The position numbers and the translations under genes are program-made. The notes below the pieces were generated by a model, which was not told the origin of the DNA, made no database searches, and saw nothing but the letters and a program-made list of their open reading frames with translations. Positions 28,410 to 37,693 of a DNA stretch of 64,000 bases are shown here, one piece after another. Source of the stretch: Ammoniphilus sp. CFH 90114 (lineage in GTDB: Bacteria; Bacillota; Bacilli; Aneurinibacillales; RAOX-1); contig NZ_SDLI01000009.1 of assembly GCF_004123195.1 (NCBI RefSeq), forward strand, positions 1-64,000, written 5' to 3'. Position 1 is the first letter of the stretch; the number at the start of each line of letters is the position of its first letter.

Positions 28410-29333
28410 TTAATATTTATTTGTAAACGAAGGTTGGCCATTCGCCAGCCATCCTTCACAATGCTTGCATTGAGAACAAACATGAGCATGTGGATCAAAG
28501 ATTCGTTTTATCATGTAGATAATGTGGTGATTCTGCTGTTCCGTATGTAGGATGACTTTCTGTGGAGCCAAAGCAATTAAAGCATGCAATAGGACGTCTT
28601 CGTAACTAACCTGCTGCCTTGCCATCTCTATAGGAATTCCCTCAACCGCAGTAGGAGAAATCTCAGACCAATGCTCATCATACAATAATAAATTTCGATC
28701 ATCAATATGAACGAGATGAATAAGCGGATGCAGTTTTTCTTTTGTAGACAAGAAATGCCTCAATAAGCAGATAAACTCCTTATTCTCTCTTTCCATCCAG
28801 TATTCATCAATAGCATGCTCGATGACTAATCTCCAAGCTTCCCACTGATCTTTTAACCGAAATCGAATGAACCCCTCTAGGGACAACTGGTTCTCCAACA
28901 TAAAATAGTCCATTGCTTTTTCCATAATCGCATCTTTAAGAAGATCCTTTCTTCCCTCTTCTACCTCTTCTCCATGTTCATCTATATTCAGCAAGAAAAA
29001 AGTGTAATTTGAAATGTCCTCGATTTCTCGCTCACACTCTATACTAAAATCCTGAACAAGGATTTCCCGCAGGATATCTTTTTCTTTATATTGCACGATA
29101 AACTCAGCTAATACTAAGCTTATATGTTCACGAATTGTATCAAATGTATCCACCGTATGTTCATACACCGGCCAGAATTGGCAACGAAAATAGAGTCTAT
29201 CTTGATCCTCTAGCTCAACTACCTGGTGGTTAATCAGCAATTTCTGCAATGGCTTAAGCTTGCTATGTAATAAAACCCGAAAAGGGGATATGCTTTTTTC
29301 ACTTTTGGGCACAGAAATTTGAATCAGTTTCAT
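28410..29333 (-). CDS. ytxC: YtxC-like sporulation-associated protein
   Basis: Encodes 307 residues. Its placement between the dnaI region and infC matches ytxC of B. subtilis, and the acidic, helical composition fits that family, which is annotated as a putative sporulation protein of unknown function. Near the C terminus is HVCSQCKHCEGW, a cysteine cluster that could bind a metal. GGGGAGG precedes the ATG. The thrS gene that follows ytxC in B. subtilis is missing here. Confidence 0.72.
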   Translation of the reverse strand: MKLIQISVPKSEKSISPFRVLLHSKLKPLQKLLINHQVVELEDQDRLYFRCQFWPVYEHTVDTFDTIREHISLVLAEFIVQYKEKDILREILVQDFSIECEREIEDISNYTFFLLNIDEHGEEVEEGRKDLLKDAIMEKAMDYFMLENQLSLEGFIRFRLKDQWEAWRLVIEHAIDEYWMERENKEFICLLRHFLSTKEKLHPLIHLVHIDDRNLLLYDEHWSEISPTAVEGIPIEMARQQVSYEDVLLHALIALAPQKVILHTEQQNHHIIYMIKRIFDPHAHVCSQCKHCEGWLANGQPSFTNKY

Positions 29334-29445
29334 GGTCCACCTCCCCTACTTAGAATTTTATGGATATTATGTCCTTTATTTCATAGTATATGAACACTTG
29401 TAGGGGTTATACGTAAGATTATGATACTTCAATTCCAAAGCCAAT

Positions 29446-29473
29446 AAAAAAAACCACTTGAAGTCAAGTGGTT
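29446..29473 (-). terminator. Rho-independent terminator after the 38-residue ORF
   Basis: CCACTTGA pairs with TCAAGTGG around 2 nt, then eight T residues on the minus strand. It is the first terminator downstream of nrdR-dnaB-dnaI-mqnC, so the miniprotein gene is inside that unit. Confidence 0.88.
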
Positions 29474-29552
29474 GGTAAAAGGGAGAGAGAAACATAATAG
29501 TGAAGCTCTAGTCTTCAATATCATGATTACCCATTTTTTTATAAAATAAACC

Positions 29553-29669
29553 TTATTTTCTATTTTTTTTCGTCAGAGAACGTACCACTACGATCAAGGA
29601 CCAGCCTAGTAAAACAAGTACGACTAGAGCGATAACAATTTGTGTAAATAAAATAAATCCCCAGCCCAT
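29553..29669 (-). CDS. 38-residue membrane miniprotein downstream of mqnC
   Basis: A short frame starting MGWGFILFTQIVIA with one membrane helix of about 24 residues and a basic tail (RSLTKKNRK). It begins 20 nt after the mqnC stop, preceded by a purine-rich AGGGTAGGG at about 8 nt, and the operon terminator follows 80 nt later. The positive-inside tail suggests an N-out orientation. No family is recognised. The remaining gap between its stop and the ytxC start holds the terminator and nothing else I can support. Confidence 0.55.
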   Translation of the reverse strand: MGWGFILFTQIVIALVVLVLLGWSLIVVVRSLTKKNRK

Positions 29670-29689
29670 TTTTTAAACCCTACCCTTGC

Positions 29690-30799
29690 TTAATTTTGCA
29701 TAACAAAGTCTGTTTCTGCCCATTCTCCTTCGTTGAAAACTTGCAGGATCTCATATTTTGTATTACGTTGTGCTGGGATTTTCCCAGCTTCGCGGATCAA
29801 TCGTAAGATTTCATTCGTATTTACCTTGTGCGTACATGCGGCGGCCGATACTACGTTCTCTTCCATCATGGTTGATCCAAAATCATTACATCCATAGCTT
29901 AGTGACTGTTTTCCAACAACCGGCCCCATTGTTACCCATGAAGATTGGAAATTAGCGATATTATCAAGCATGAGACGACTAATTGCCACTGTCTTTAGAT
30001 ACTCCTCCGCAGTCACCTTTTCAGCTTTCAGGTTGGTGTTATCTGGTTGAAAAGTCCAAGAAATAAACGCCTTGAAACCTTTGGTTTCATCTTGCGCTTC
30101 CCGAATACGAAGTAAAGACAGAATTCTTTCTTCATACGTCTCCCCGAAACCAATAACCATTGTGGCTGTTGTATGCAATCCCTCGCGATTAGCCGCCTTC
30201 ATGACCTCGATCCATTCTTTCCAGGAACCTTTCTTACGGCTTATTTTCATTCTCGTACGGTCATCTAAGATCTCAGCTCCTGCACCAGGCAAAGAATCGA
30301 GGCCGGCTACATGCAACTCGTGTAAAACTGTTTCAACAGGAAGCTCAGAAACTTCTGCAATTCTAACAATCTCAGCAACAGATAAGGAATGCATTTGAAT
30401 TTGAGGGAATCTGGCCTTTATTTTTCGCAGAAGGTTGGTATAGTAATCTAACTTAAGGCCGGGATGAGTTCCTCCTTGCATGAGAATCTCCGTCCCCTTG
30501 ACATCAACAGTTTCCTGTATTTTTTGCAGAATCTCATCATCAGACAACACATAGCCCTCTTCATGGCCTGGAGGTCGATAGAAGGCGCAGAAACGGCAAT
30601 ACGTATCACATACATTGGTATAGTTAATATTACGGCCAATGACAAAGGTAGTAATAGGTTCAGGATGCCACTTCTTCATTATCTCATTCGCTGCATGGCC
30701 AATTTTCTCCAGTTCCGGACTCTCATACAATCGAATACCATCTTCTAGCGTTAAGCGTTCTCCCTTAAGAGCCCGATCAAGAATATGATCAATACTCAT
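29690..30799 (-). CDS. mqnC: Cyclic dehypoxanthinyl futalosine synthase (MqnC)
   Basis: Encodes 369 residues. Radical SAM cluster motif CDTYCRFCAFYR (about 64-75), MQGGTHPGL and a C-terminal MqnC/CofH-type domain with the GCNDFGSTMMEENVVSAAA segment are present. MqnC cyclises dehypoxanthine futalosine in the futalosine route to menaquinone, distinct from the o-succinylbenzoate route of B. subtilis. The ATG at 30797-30799 follows GGAGGAG; the longer frame starts inside the ribosome-site region. Its start overlaps the dnaI end by 11 nt, so it is cotranscribed with replication genes. Other mqn genes are not in the window. Confidence 0.9.
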   Translation of the reverse strand: MSIDHILDRALKGERLTLEDGIRLYESPELEKIGHAANEIMKKWHPEPITTFVIGRNINYTNVCDTYCRFCAFYRPPGHEEGYVLSDDEILQKIQETVDVKGTEILMQGGTHPGLKLDYYTNLLRKIKARFPQIQMHSLSVAEIVRIAEVSELPVETVLHELHVAGLDSLPGAGAEILDDRTRMKISRKKGSWKEWIEVMKAANREGLHTTATMVIGFGETYEERILSLLRIREAQDETKGFKAFISWTFQPDNTNLKAEKVTAEEYLKTVAISRLMLDNIANFQSSWVTMGPVVGKQSLSYGCNDFGSTMMEENVVSAAACTHKVNTNEILRLIREAGKIPAQRNTKYEILQVFNEGEWAETDFVMQN

Positions 30800-31760
30800 A
30801 TACGTCTCCTCCTTCATTCTGCTGCATCCGTCGATTTATACCACTAACAAAATAAGCGTCTGTATAATGAATGATTCTTTCCATAATTCGCTTGGCTTTC
30901 ATCGTCTCCATTCCGCCTTTCGCTGAGTGGGACAAGTGTTCTTCAAGCATGGAATAATCATAATTAGAAGAAAATAAGGTCGGCAAGTTTTCGGAGATTC
31001 GATACTGCAGAATAGCCCCTAAAACTTCATCTCTGGCCCAAGGCGACAAAGATTCAGCCCCAATATCATCTAAAATCAGAATAGGAACCTTCTTCAAGGT
31101 CTCTAGTTTTTGTTGTAAGGAATGGTCTTGTAGAGATTCCTTCACTTCTCTAAAGAAATCAGGTGTATAGACCATCAGCGAGGATATTCCGCGAGTAGAT
31201 AACTTCCTAGCAGTAGCTGCTAATAGATAACTCTTCCCTACTCCTAAAGGACCATAGAGATAAATCCCCTTCATCTTACGATCCTTGCTGCCTGGCTCCA
31301 CCTTCAGACAAAATTCCATCAAGGCACGGAAAGCCTCAAATCTCTGCGGATCCTGAACAAATTGCTGAAAGCTGCCCGCTAGCACATCCTTAGGTATATA
31401 GTGTGATTTGATAAGATTCTCTCTTCGCTTTTGTTCTTGATGCTGATTCCATTTCGCACATGGAACATGAACGATATCAATATATGACAAAGCCATCGTT
31501 AACTTTCCCTGGTGCCCTTTTACTAAGTTAGGACACGCTTGAAGTTCTGTGCATACCTGGCAATTTTTATGCTCAAGAATCGCTTGATCTAACTTTACCA
31601 AGGAACGATCAAGCATCTCTTCTGTTACATCCTGATGATTCTCACAAAATTCTACAACCAATCGATGGTGAAGAATGTTATCTCTAATCACATCAAGAGA
31701 TGGTATGCCTAATGGCTGTTTCCACCTTATATTAGACAGGGTTTTACTAATCGGCTCCAT
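30789..31760 (-). CDS. dnaI: Primosomal protein DnaI (helicase loader)
   Basis: Encodes 323 residues. The N-terminal part has a zinc-ligand region (CQVCTELQACPN, about 69-80) that contacts the replicative helicase. The AAA+ domain has Walker A GPLGVGKSYLL (about 170-180) and Walker B VPILILDDIGAES. It loads the DnaC hexameric helicase onto origin DNA with DnaB. GGGAGGG precedes the ATG, 19 nt after the dnaB stop, as in B. subtilis. Confidence 0.96.
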   Translation of the reverse strand: MEPISKTLSNIRWKQPLGIPSLDVIRDNILHHRLVVEFCENHQDVTEEMLDRSLVKLDQAILEHKNCQVCTELQACPNLVKGHQGKLTMALSYIDIVHVPCAKWNQHQEQKRRENLIKSHYIPKDVLAGSFQQFVQDPQRFEAFRALMEFCLKVEPGSKDRKMKGIYLYGPLGVGKSYLLAATARKLSTRGISSLMVYTPDFFREVKESLQDHSLQQKLETLKKVPILILDDIGAESLSPWARDEVLGAILQYRISENLPTLFSSNYDYSMLEEHLSHSAKGGMETMKAKRIMERIIHYTDAYFVSGINRRMQQNEGGDVYEY

Positions 31761-31779
31761 TTAAACCCTCCCTCTCTAT

Positions 31780-33234
31780 CTATTCTATTTCCCCCAACGC
31801 CTTCAATAGCTCAAGTGCCTGTTTTTTCTGTTTCTCGTCTAATTCTCCGGCAGGTTTAGGCGTTTCGTTCATTTGTTTTACCACCCACTCAGGTAACTCG
31901 TCTTTTTTATTGTTCCATGCATTACGCTTGGTGTTCGAGTTAGACTTCGCGGATCCATCCTGCTTCGGACTACTGCTTCTCGTTTTCGAGTCTTGATAGA
32001 GTTTCTTTGCTTGTTCTAGAGCCTGATCAACGGACCCAATTGCAAGCCTTTTCCAGTGGGTGGCGATTTTATAAATTAATGCTGGTGGCAACTGCTTATT
32101 ATTCGTTAGCATCACATATTCTAATAAAACGTTTATGACCCCTGGAGACAAGCTATAATTTCGAGATAATTCTTCTACAATTTTCATATCAGCAGGAGAA
32201 ACCTTACTCCCCCCTTGATATTGCTCTAGTAAGGCAAGCGGGGATAGACGTACTAATGCTTCTCTATGCTCATCTTCTATGGATGGTTTAGCAGATGGCG
32301 CCGGAGAAACTCCCGCAGCTTGATTCGTTGGTGTAGGTCGTATTACCTCCGGCATCTGTCCGTTATGTTGAGCAGTATACCAATCTTTCGCTAATTTCCT
32401 CAATCGGTCTAGGTCGAGTTCATTGTCATCAGAATAAACAAAAGGATCCTGTAGAAAATAAGATAATTGCATATCCTGTAATTGATAATAGAAAACTAAC
32501 TCCTTAATAGCATCCCGTTGATCTTTAGACAATCTTCTTCGTTGAACCGATTTCGGTAAAGAGGCTTCAAGAAAAGCAAAATCCGGCTCAATATGACTGA
32601 AGCTTAACTGTTGTCGAGGTTCCGTAGAATCCCCTTTACTTACTGGATAGAGGCTGTCCATCTGATGAAGGAACTGCTCTGTCTCAGATCCCGGGGTAAC
32701 CATAATTTCTGATGAAGATATATGACGAAATACCTCATCAAAACTCTTTGTTATTTCGTTTCGCTCTCCATAAACTATCCCCTCTAAGCTAGGTCCGACC
32801 ATGCTTCTCCTTAGATGTTCATACTTCACCTTACCTATACGGTTTAGTAAAATAATGCTCAACATATCATCCCCAAAAAAAGAAGAGGCACTTATAGGGG
32901 GTTGTAAAATATATTCGTAGTGTCGATTCCCTTGTTCATCTTCAACCTTAAGGGTACGAAGGAGGCCAATCGCTTCTAAACCCTCTCTCGCCTGGACAAT
33001 CTCTTTGAGGGACAATCCCATTACACTCATTAGTCCCCGATGACTGCTCCAAGAGGATTCCTTCGCATGTAGTAACCACTCATGATATAAAGTCATATAT
33101 AAACTAACGGAATGAGGTCCAATTAAAGGCTGGTAGAGATGCGTAATCGCTGTAAACTCAATGAAAGACATCTCCCCAGTCATGCCAAGTGTATAATTGT
33201 CCCCAGGAACAATTTCTTTCCAAGCAAACCCCAT
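31780..33234 (-). CDS. dnaB: Replication initiation and membrane attachment protein DnaB (Firmicutes type)
   Basis: Encodes 484 residues with an N-terminal DnaB_2-type winged-helix domain (about 1-160) and a C-terminal DnaD-like domain (about 330-415, LLEQYQGGSKVSPADMKIVEELS). A Ser/Asn/Lys-rich low-complexity linker precedes the last 40 residues. This is not the helicase; it works with DnaD and DnaI to load it and tethers oriC to the membrane. It follows nrdR, as in Bacillus. Confidence 0.93.
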   Translation of the reverse strand: MGFAWKEIVPGDNYTLGMTGEMSFIEFTAITHLYQPLIGPHSVSLYMTLYHEWLLHAKESSWSSHRGLMSVMGLSLKEIVQAREGLEAIGLLRTLKVEDEQGNRHYEYILQPPISASSFFGDDMLSIILLNRIGKVKYEHLRRSMVGPSLEGIVYGERNEITKSFDEVFRHISSSEIMVTPGSETEQFLHQMDSLYPVSKGDSTEPRQQLSFSHIEPDFAFLEASLPKSVQRRRLSKDQRDAIKELVFYYQLQDMQLSYFLQDPFVYSDDNELDLDRLRKLAKDWYTAQHNGQMPEVIRPTPTNQAAGVSPAPSAKPSIEDEHREALVRLSPLALLEQYQGGSKVSPADMKIVEELSRNYSLSPGVINVLLEYVMLTNNKQLPPALIYKIATHWKRLAIGSVDQALEQAKKLYQDSKTRSSSPKQDGSAKSNSNTKRNAWNNKKDELPEWVVKQMNETPKPAGELDEKQKKQALELLKALGEIE

Positions 33235-33309
33235 CGCATCTAAGCTCCCTTATTGCATGATCTCCCCATTATATCATTGTGACTCTAAAGCCAACTATAC
33301 GAAAAAATT

Positions 33310-33783
33310 TCAAGGAATGGTTTTGTTTTTGTTGTAGTTTAATAATTCCTCGAGTTCCTTAATGAAGACATTGATATCTTTAAACTGTCTATACACAGAG
33401 GCAAATCGAACATAGGCGACCTCATCCACATCATAAATGGCCTTCATCACTAGTTCCCCGATCTCTTGGCTTGGAATTTCTACTTTACCTGACCCTCTGA
33501 GTTCCTGGCCAATTTTCTCTACGATCTTTTCCAATGTATCCAATGATACGGGTCTCTTCTCACAGGCCCTTACTAAACCTCTTAAGATCTTCTCACGGCT
33601 GAATTCTTCACGAGCTCCGTCCTTTTTAATGACGAGAAGCGGAGTTTCCTCTACCATCTCAAATGTGGTAAAGCGATGACTGCATGCTTCACATTCTCTT
33701 CTGCGACGAATGGATTTCGCCTCATTGACCGGCCTAGAATCCAGCACGCGAGTCCCATTATGCTGACAAAGAGGACAACGCAT
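33310..33783 (-). CDS. nrdR: Transcriptional repressor NrdR
   Basis: Encodes 157 residues: an N-terminal zinc ribbon (MRCPLCQ and CEACSHRF) and an ATP-cone domain ([18 protein letters not shown]). NrdR senses ATP/dATP and represses ribonucleotide reductase operons. AAGGGAG precedes the ATG. It heads nrdR-dnaB-dnaI-mqnC. I did not find a convincing promoter in the 100 nt upstream. Confidence 0.97.
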   Translation of the reverse strand: MRCPLCQHNGTRVLDSRPVNEAKSIRRRRECEACSHRFTTFEMVEETPLLVIKKDGAREEFSREKILRGLVRACEKRPVSLDTLEKIVEKIGQELRGSGKVEIPSQEIGELVMKAIYDVDEVAYVRFASVYRQFKDINVFIKELEELLNYNKNKTIP

Positions 33784-33884
33784 GACTATCAGCTCCCTTT
33801 CTTTTTAACTAGTATTATTTTATCATAATCTGAATTAGATAAGACAACCTATGCTTCTCCTGCTTACAATCACCCAGTAAGAAA

Positions 33885-33939
33885 AGTAAAAGAGGGTACC
33901 CCTAGAGTCGGTTTTACCAACCTTTAAGGGATACCCTCT
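33885..33939 (-). terminator. Terminator after pstS
   Basis: AGAGGGTA pairs with TACCCTCT with further pairing inside, followed on the minus strand by TTTTACTTTT. It separates pstS from nrdR. Confidence 0.75.
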
Positions 33940-33954
33940 ACATTCACTATTTAA

Positions 33955-34944
33955 TTATTGGATTAATTTTTTAGCAGCTTCGTATTGATCTGCAGGTAGT
34001 GGAATATATCCTACTGCTTCAGACATCTCAGGAGCAACATCAATATAATATTGTGCGAAAGCTTTCAACTCAGGCTTCTCAGCTAAAGCCTTGCTGCTAA
34101 CATAGATATAAAGGTAACGAGACAATGGCTTGTATGTTCCGTTATTAATAGTTTCCATTGTAGGCTCTATAGCAGGAGCATCGGCATTTTCTTTAATCGG
34201 CACAGGCTTCATTTTGTCTGTGTTTTCGATATAATAAGCAAACCCAAAGTATCCAAGAGCACTCTTATCACCAGCTACACCTTGTACCAATACATTATCA
34301 TCCTCGGAAGCTGTATAGTCAGAACGACTTGCTCCTTCTTCCCCATTGATGGCTTCAGTAAAATATCCGAATGTACCAGAGTCAGTTCCTGGTCCGTATA
34401 ACTTAATTGGTTCTGCTGGCCAGCCTTCACGTACTTCAGCCCATGTTTTCACTTGGCTGTCAGGCGCCCAAATCTTGTTTAATTCTTCCACAGTCAAGAA
34501 GTCAACCCAATCATTCTCCTTGTTTACGACAACTGTAATACCATCATAAGCAACTGGAAGCTCGATAGCTTCGAAACCGTTAGCCTTAATAGTTTCTACT
34601 TCTTTATCCTTAATCTTACGGGAAGCGTTATTGATATCAGTTTCACCTGGAATAAACTTCTTAAATCCACCACTTGTTCCAGAAACTCCAACAGTCACTC
34701 GAACATCAGGATTTGCGGCTTGAAATTCTTCTGCTACTGCTTCGGTAATGGGGAATACAGTAGAAGACCCATCTACTAATACGGTACCGCTAAGAGCACT
34801 CTCCTTAGCAGGTTGTTCAGCAGGCTTATCTGTACTCGGCTGTTGTGCAGCACTTGGTTGTTGATTTCCACCACATCCAGTCATCAAGGACGCTGCGAGC
34901 ACTAGTGTTGACATTAGAATTCCAGATTTTTTTAGAAGCTTCAC
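33955..34944 (-). CDS. pstS: Phosphate ABC transporter substrate-binding lipoprotein
   Basis: Encodes about 329 residues. A signal peptide ends in a lipobox SLMTGC, then a Gln/Pro/Ala-rich linker, then the PBP-like domain with [13 protein letters not shown] and [15 protein letters not shown] phosphate-binding segments. It captures phosphate outside the membrane for PstCAB. The GTG at 34942-34944, 8 nt after GGAGGG, is the start. Unlike the usual pstS-C-A-B order it is last, separated from pstB by a chemoreceptor gene and carrying its own PhoP-box promoter. Confidence 0.95.
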   Translation of the reverse strand: MKLLKKSGILMSTLVLAASLMTGCGGNQQPSAAQQPSTDKPAEQPAKESALSGTVLVDGSSTVFPITEAVAEEFQAANPDVRVTVGVSGTSGGFKKFIPGETDINNASRKIKDKEVETIKANGFEAIELPVAYDGITVVVNKENDWVDFLTVEELNKIWAPDSQVKTWAEVREGWPAEPIKLYGPGTDSGTFGYFTEAINGEEGASRSDYTASEDDNVLVQGVAGDKSALGYFGFAYYIENTDKMKPVPIKENADAPAIEPTMETINNGTYKPLSRYLYIYVSSKALAEKPELKAFAQYYIDVAPEMSEAVGYIPLPADQYEAAKKLIQ

Positions 34945-34995
34945 GATTAAACCCTCCAACTCTATTTTTGTGTTTTATATGTTTCCTTCACAAGA

Positions 34996-35052
34996 ATTAT
35001 AATAACAAGCTTTTATTGAGCCATTATGTGATAAATGTTAAGAAAATGTAAA
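34996..35052 (-). promoter_or_regulatory. PhoP box and -10 of pstS
   Basis: Four hexamers in 11-bp phase on the minus strand: TTTACA (35047-35052), TTAACA (35036-35041), CACATA (35025-35030) and TCAATA (35014-35019). A TATAAT lies at 34996-35001 downstream. The first two fit the PhoP repeat TT(A/T/C)A(C/T)A and the last two are degenerate. Activation of pstS by PhoP under phosphate limitation is inferred. Confidence 0.75.
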
Positions 35053-35071
35053 GTTCCTAGAAACTATGACT

Positions 35072-36757
35072 CTAGCATTTAAATTTTTCAACCATGTGAC
35101 CTAGCTTTTGCTGTAAATTCAAAATCTGAGTAGACAGTTCTTTTGACTTTTCAGAAAGACCAAGTTGTTGCTGTGCAGAAGCATCCATTTGCTCGGTACT
35201 CGCGGCTGTTTCTTGAGCGATTCCTGTAAAAAAGACGAGCTTGTCCTCTGCTTCTTTCAACCCATATGAAATCTGATCTATATCTAGGGCCATTGTTTTC
35301 ATTCTTTGATCTGCAAATTGAATCCCTTGAATCATGTCAGTAAAGGCCTCTTCTGCCTTCAGGGCTAGCCTGCTTCCTTCCTCTACACGATCAGAAACCA
35401 TACTCGTCTTATTATTTGTTTCTTTCGTTACCATTTGAATATCAACAATCATGGAAGAAATCTCCCTTGTCGCTTGGGTAGATTCATCAGCAAGTTTACG
35501 AACCTCATCCGCTACTACAGCGAACCCTTTTCCCGCCTCACCAGCACGCGCAGCCTCAATGGCAGCATTCAAAGCCAGTAATTTCGTTTGTTCAGAGAGT
35601 TGTCCAATCATTCCTAAGATCTTCTCGATATCATCTGATTGTCTCCTAAGCTGGAGCATGCTATCACTTACTTGCTGCATTTCTCTTTGTAATAATTCGT
35701 TGCTTGTTCGAACATCGTTTATATGCTGATGACCACTCTCTGCTGTAACTACCATTTTATTACTATACTCTGTGGATACATGGATCTCGCTTAATAAAGA
35801 CGTAACTACTTCTTTCATGGATTGAAAAGCTAGATTCGTTTTTTCTGTCGATACCGCTGTCTCTTCAGCGCCATCGCTCACGATTTGAATAGCTTTCCTT
35901 AAGTGGAACGCGGACTCCATTGATTCATCAGATGAAAGGTGCAACTGGTTACTCGTTTCACCTAGTTGCGTAACTGATGTTTTAACCTGTTGAATCATAT
36001 TTGACATTTCATCAAGCATGTCATTGAAATGATGAGAAAGACGAATAAGTTCCGGACTAGCAAAAGGCAATTCGAGCCGATTGGATAGGTTTCCACTCTG
36101 GACTTCCTTCATGGCATCCAACAGATTTCGAATAGGAAGAAGGATCATTCTAACAATGAGTGTTCCTAATAAAAACGAAATGAGAATGCAACCTAAAAAA
36201 GAATAAAGCACGGTGTTTTTTATTTTATTAAGAGGCGTCATATAATCCTTATCAGCTACAACAATCGTGTAGATCTCTTGGCGTTCATGGGACTTTACGA
36301 AGGAGATCGTATAATTTAGCCCTTGAATCCGTTGACTAATAACCCCTTCCTCATTCTCTAGTATTCGATTAACCAATTCCGCACTAAGAGGAATCATCTC
36401 GATCGTTACTCCTGGATAGGCTCGTTGCCCACTCCCCTGCTTAAGAGCATACTGCTCAATATGAAGACCTTGATTAGCTAAAGCTGCTCTTTGCTGTTTC
36501 AATTCATATTTAAACCTTTTTTCAAATTGCTTCTCATCCAAGGCAAAATGCAGCAACGAAACTTTCTCCGTCATTTTTCTTGCTTCTTCTATTAACTGAT
36601 TTTCAATCAGCCTCTTCGTATTCGTGGTCGCTTGTTGATAAGCGATTCCACCAACAATCGCAGTAGATAAAAGAATTAGTAGAGAAAACGGGAAAATGAT
36701 CCTCCAGCTAAGTCCCACAGATTCTACAATTCTTTGTATCGAATTTTTCCTATTCAT
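35072..36757 (-). CDS. Methyl-accepting chemotaxis protein
   Basis: Encodes 561 residues. TM1 (about 18-40), an extracellular sensor domain of about 145 residues (possibly Cache-like), TM2 (about 186-208), HAMP (about 210-260) and a cytoplasmic signalling domain with the conserved tip [21 protein letters not shown]. It would relay a ligand signal to CheA/CheW at the pole. GGAGG lies before the ATG. It sits between pstB and pstS but behind a terminator after pstB. A phosphate-related ligand is only a guess from location. Confidence 0.92.
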   Translation of the reverse strand: MNRKNSIQRIVESVGLSWRIIFPFSLLILLSTAIVGGIAYQQATTNTKRLIENQLIEEARKMTEKVSLLHFALDEKQFEKRFKYELKQQRAALANQGLHIEQYALKQGSGQRAYPGVTIEMIPLSAELVNRILENEEGVISQRIQGLNYTISFVKSHERQEIYTIVVADKDYMTPLNKIKNTVLYSFLGCILISFLLGTLIVRMILLPIRNLLDAMKEVQSGNLSNRLELPFASPELIRLSHHFNDMLDEMSNMIQQVKTSVTQLGETSNQLHLSSDESMESAFHLRKAIQIVSDGAEETAVSTEKTNLAFQSMKEVVTSLLSEIHVSTEYSNKMVVTAESGHQHINDVRTSNELLQREMQQVSDSMLQLRRQSDDIEKILGMIGQLSEQTKLLALNAAIEAARAGEAGKGFAVVADEVRKLADESTQATREISSMIVDIQMVTKETNNKTSMVSDRVEEGSRLALKAEEAFTDMIQGIQFADQRMKTMALDIDQISYGLKEAEDKLVFFTGIAQETAASTEQMDASAQQQLGLSEKSKELSTQILNLQQKLGHMVEKFKC

Positions 36758-36849
36758 CCTTTACCTCCAGCTCCGCCAAACGATTATGTATTTTCGGTTT
36801 AATGCTATCAAACGAATATTAATTATGTTTTAAGGAAGTATAAAGATAT

Positions 36850-36876
36850 AAAAAAAGAGCAGGGTAAGTACCCTGC
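36850..36876 (-). terminator. Terminator after pstB
   Basis: GCAGGGTA pairs with TACCCTGC, followed by TCTTTTTTT on the minus strand. It closes pstCAB. Confidence 0.88.
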
Positions 36877-36910
36877 CTCGCGTAATTCTCCATCTCGCAT
36901 TTGTAGAAAA

Positions 36911-37678
36911 TCAACCAAATCGACCCATTACGTAATCTTCTGTTCTTTTATCTGTAGGGTTAGTGAAAAGCTTCTCCGTCTTTTCAAATTCTACAAGCTC
37001 ACCAGTTAACATAAACGCCGTCTGATCCGAGGAACGAGCAGCTTGCTGCATATTATGAGTTACAATAACAATACTAAATCTTTCTTTTAGGTCGTGAAGC
37101 AATTCTTCAATCTTCATTGTAGATATGGGATCAAGTGCAGATGTTGGTTCATCCATGAGAATGACATCCGGTTCAACAGCAATGCATCGAGCAATACATA
37201 ATCTTTGTTGTTGTCCTCCAGAAAGACCAGTGGCCGGTTCGTGTAGACGATCCTTTACCTCGTCCCAAAGGGCTACACCCTTCAAGCTCTTTTCAACAAT
37301 TTCATCAAGCTCAGACTTTTTATTATTTCCATGGATTCTCTGACCAAAAACTACATTCTCATAAATGGACTTTGGAAATGGATTAGGCTTTTGGAATACC
37401 ATACCTACTGTCGTTCTAAGTTGCTCTAAATTGATGTCTCTATCATAGATATTCACACCATGGTAATTAATCTTTCCTTCTACTTTTACACCAGGCACTA
37501 GGTCAACCATTCTATTAAACGTTTTTAGTAAGGTTGACTTCCCACAGCCAGACGGTCCTATAATCGCTGTTACTTCATTTTTCTTTATATTCATATTGAT
37601 ATTCTTAAGCGCAAGATCTTCCCCATACCAGAGCTTAAGGTTTTCTATATTAAATACATATTGATTAGTAGCTATCAT
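36911..37678 (-). CDS. pstB: Phosphate ABC transporter ATP-binding protein
   Basis: Encodes 255 residues with Walker [10 protein letters not shown] (about 42-50), signature [14 protein letters not shown] and Walker [14 protein letters not shown]. The sequence [17 protein letters not shown] is typical of PstB. It powers PstCA for phosphate import. GGGAGGG precedes the ATG, 16 nt after pstA. Confidence 0.97.
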   Translation of the reverse strand: MIATNQYVFNIENLKLWYGEDLALKNINMNIKKNEVTAIIGPSGCGKSTLLKTFNRMVDLVPGVKVEGKINYHGVNIYDRDINLEQLRTTVGMVFQKPNPFPKSIYENVVFGQRIHGNNKKSELDEIVEKSLKGVALWDEVKDRLHEPATGLSGGQQQRLCIARCIAVEPDVILMDEPTSALDPISTMKIEELLHDLKERFSIVIVTHNMQQAARSSDQTAFMLTGELVEFEKTEKLFTNPTDKRTEDYVMGRFG

Positions 37679-37693
37679 GTTTGTACCCTCCCA

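Noticed and set aside
36758-36849. Sigma-D promoter for the chemoreceptor
   Set aside because: TAAA and GATA elements occur, but the -10 matches only four of eight positions at a 16-nt spacing.
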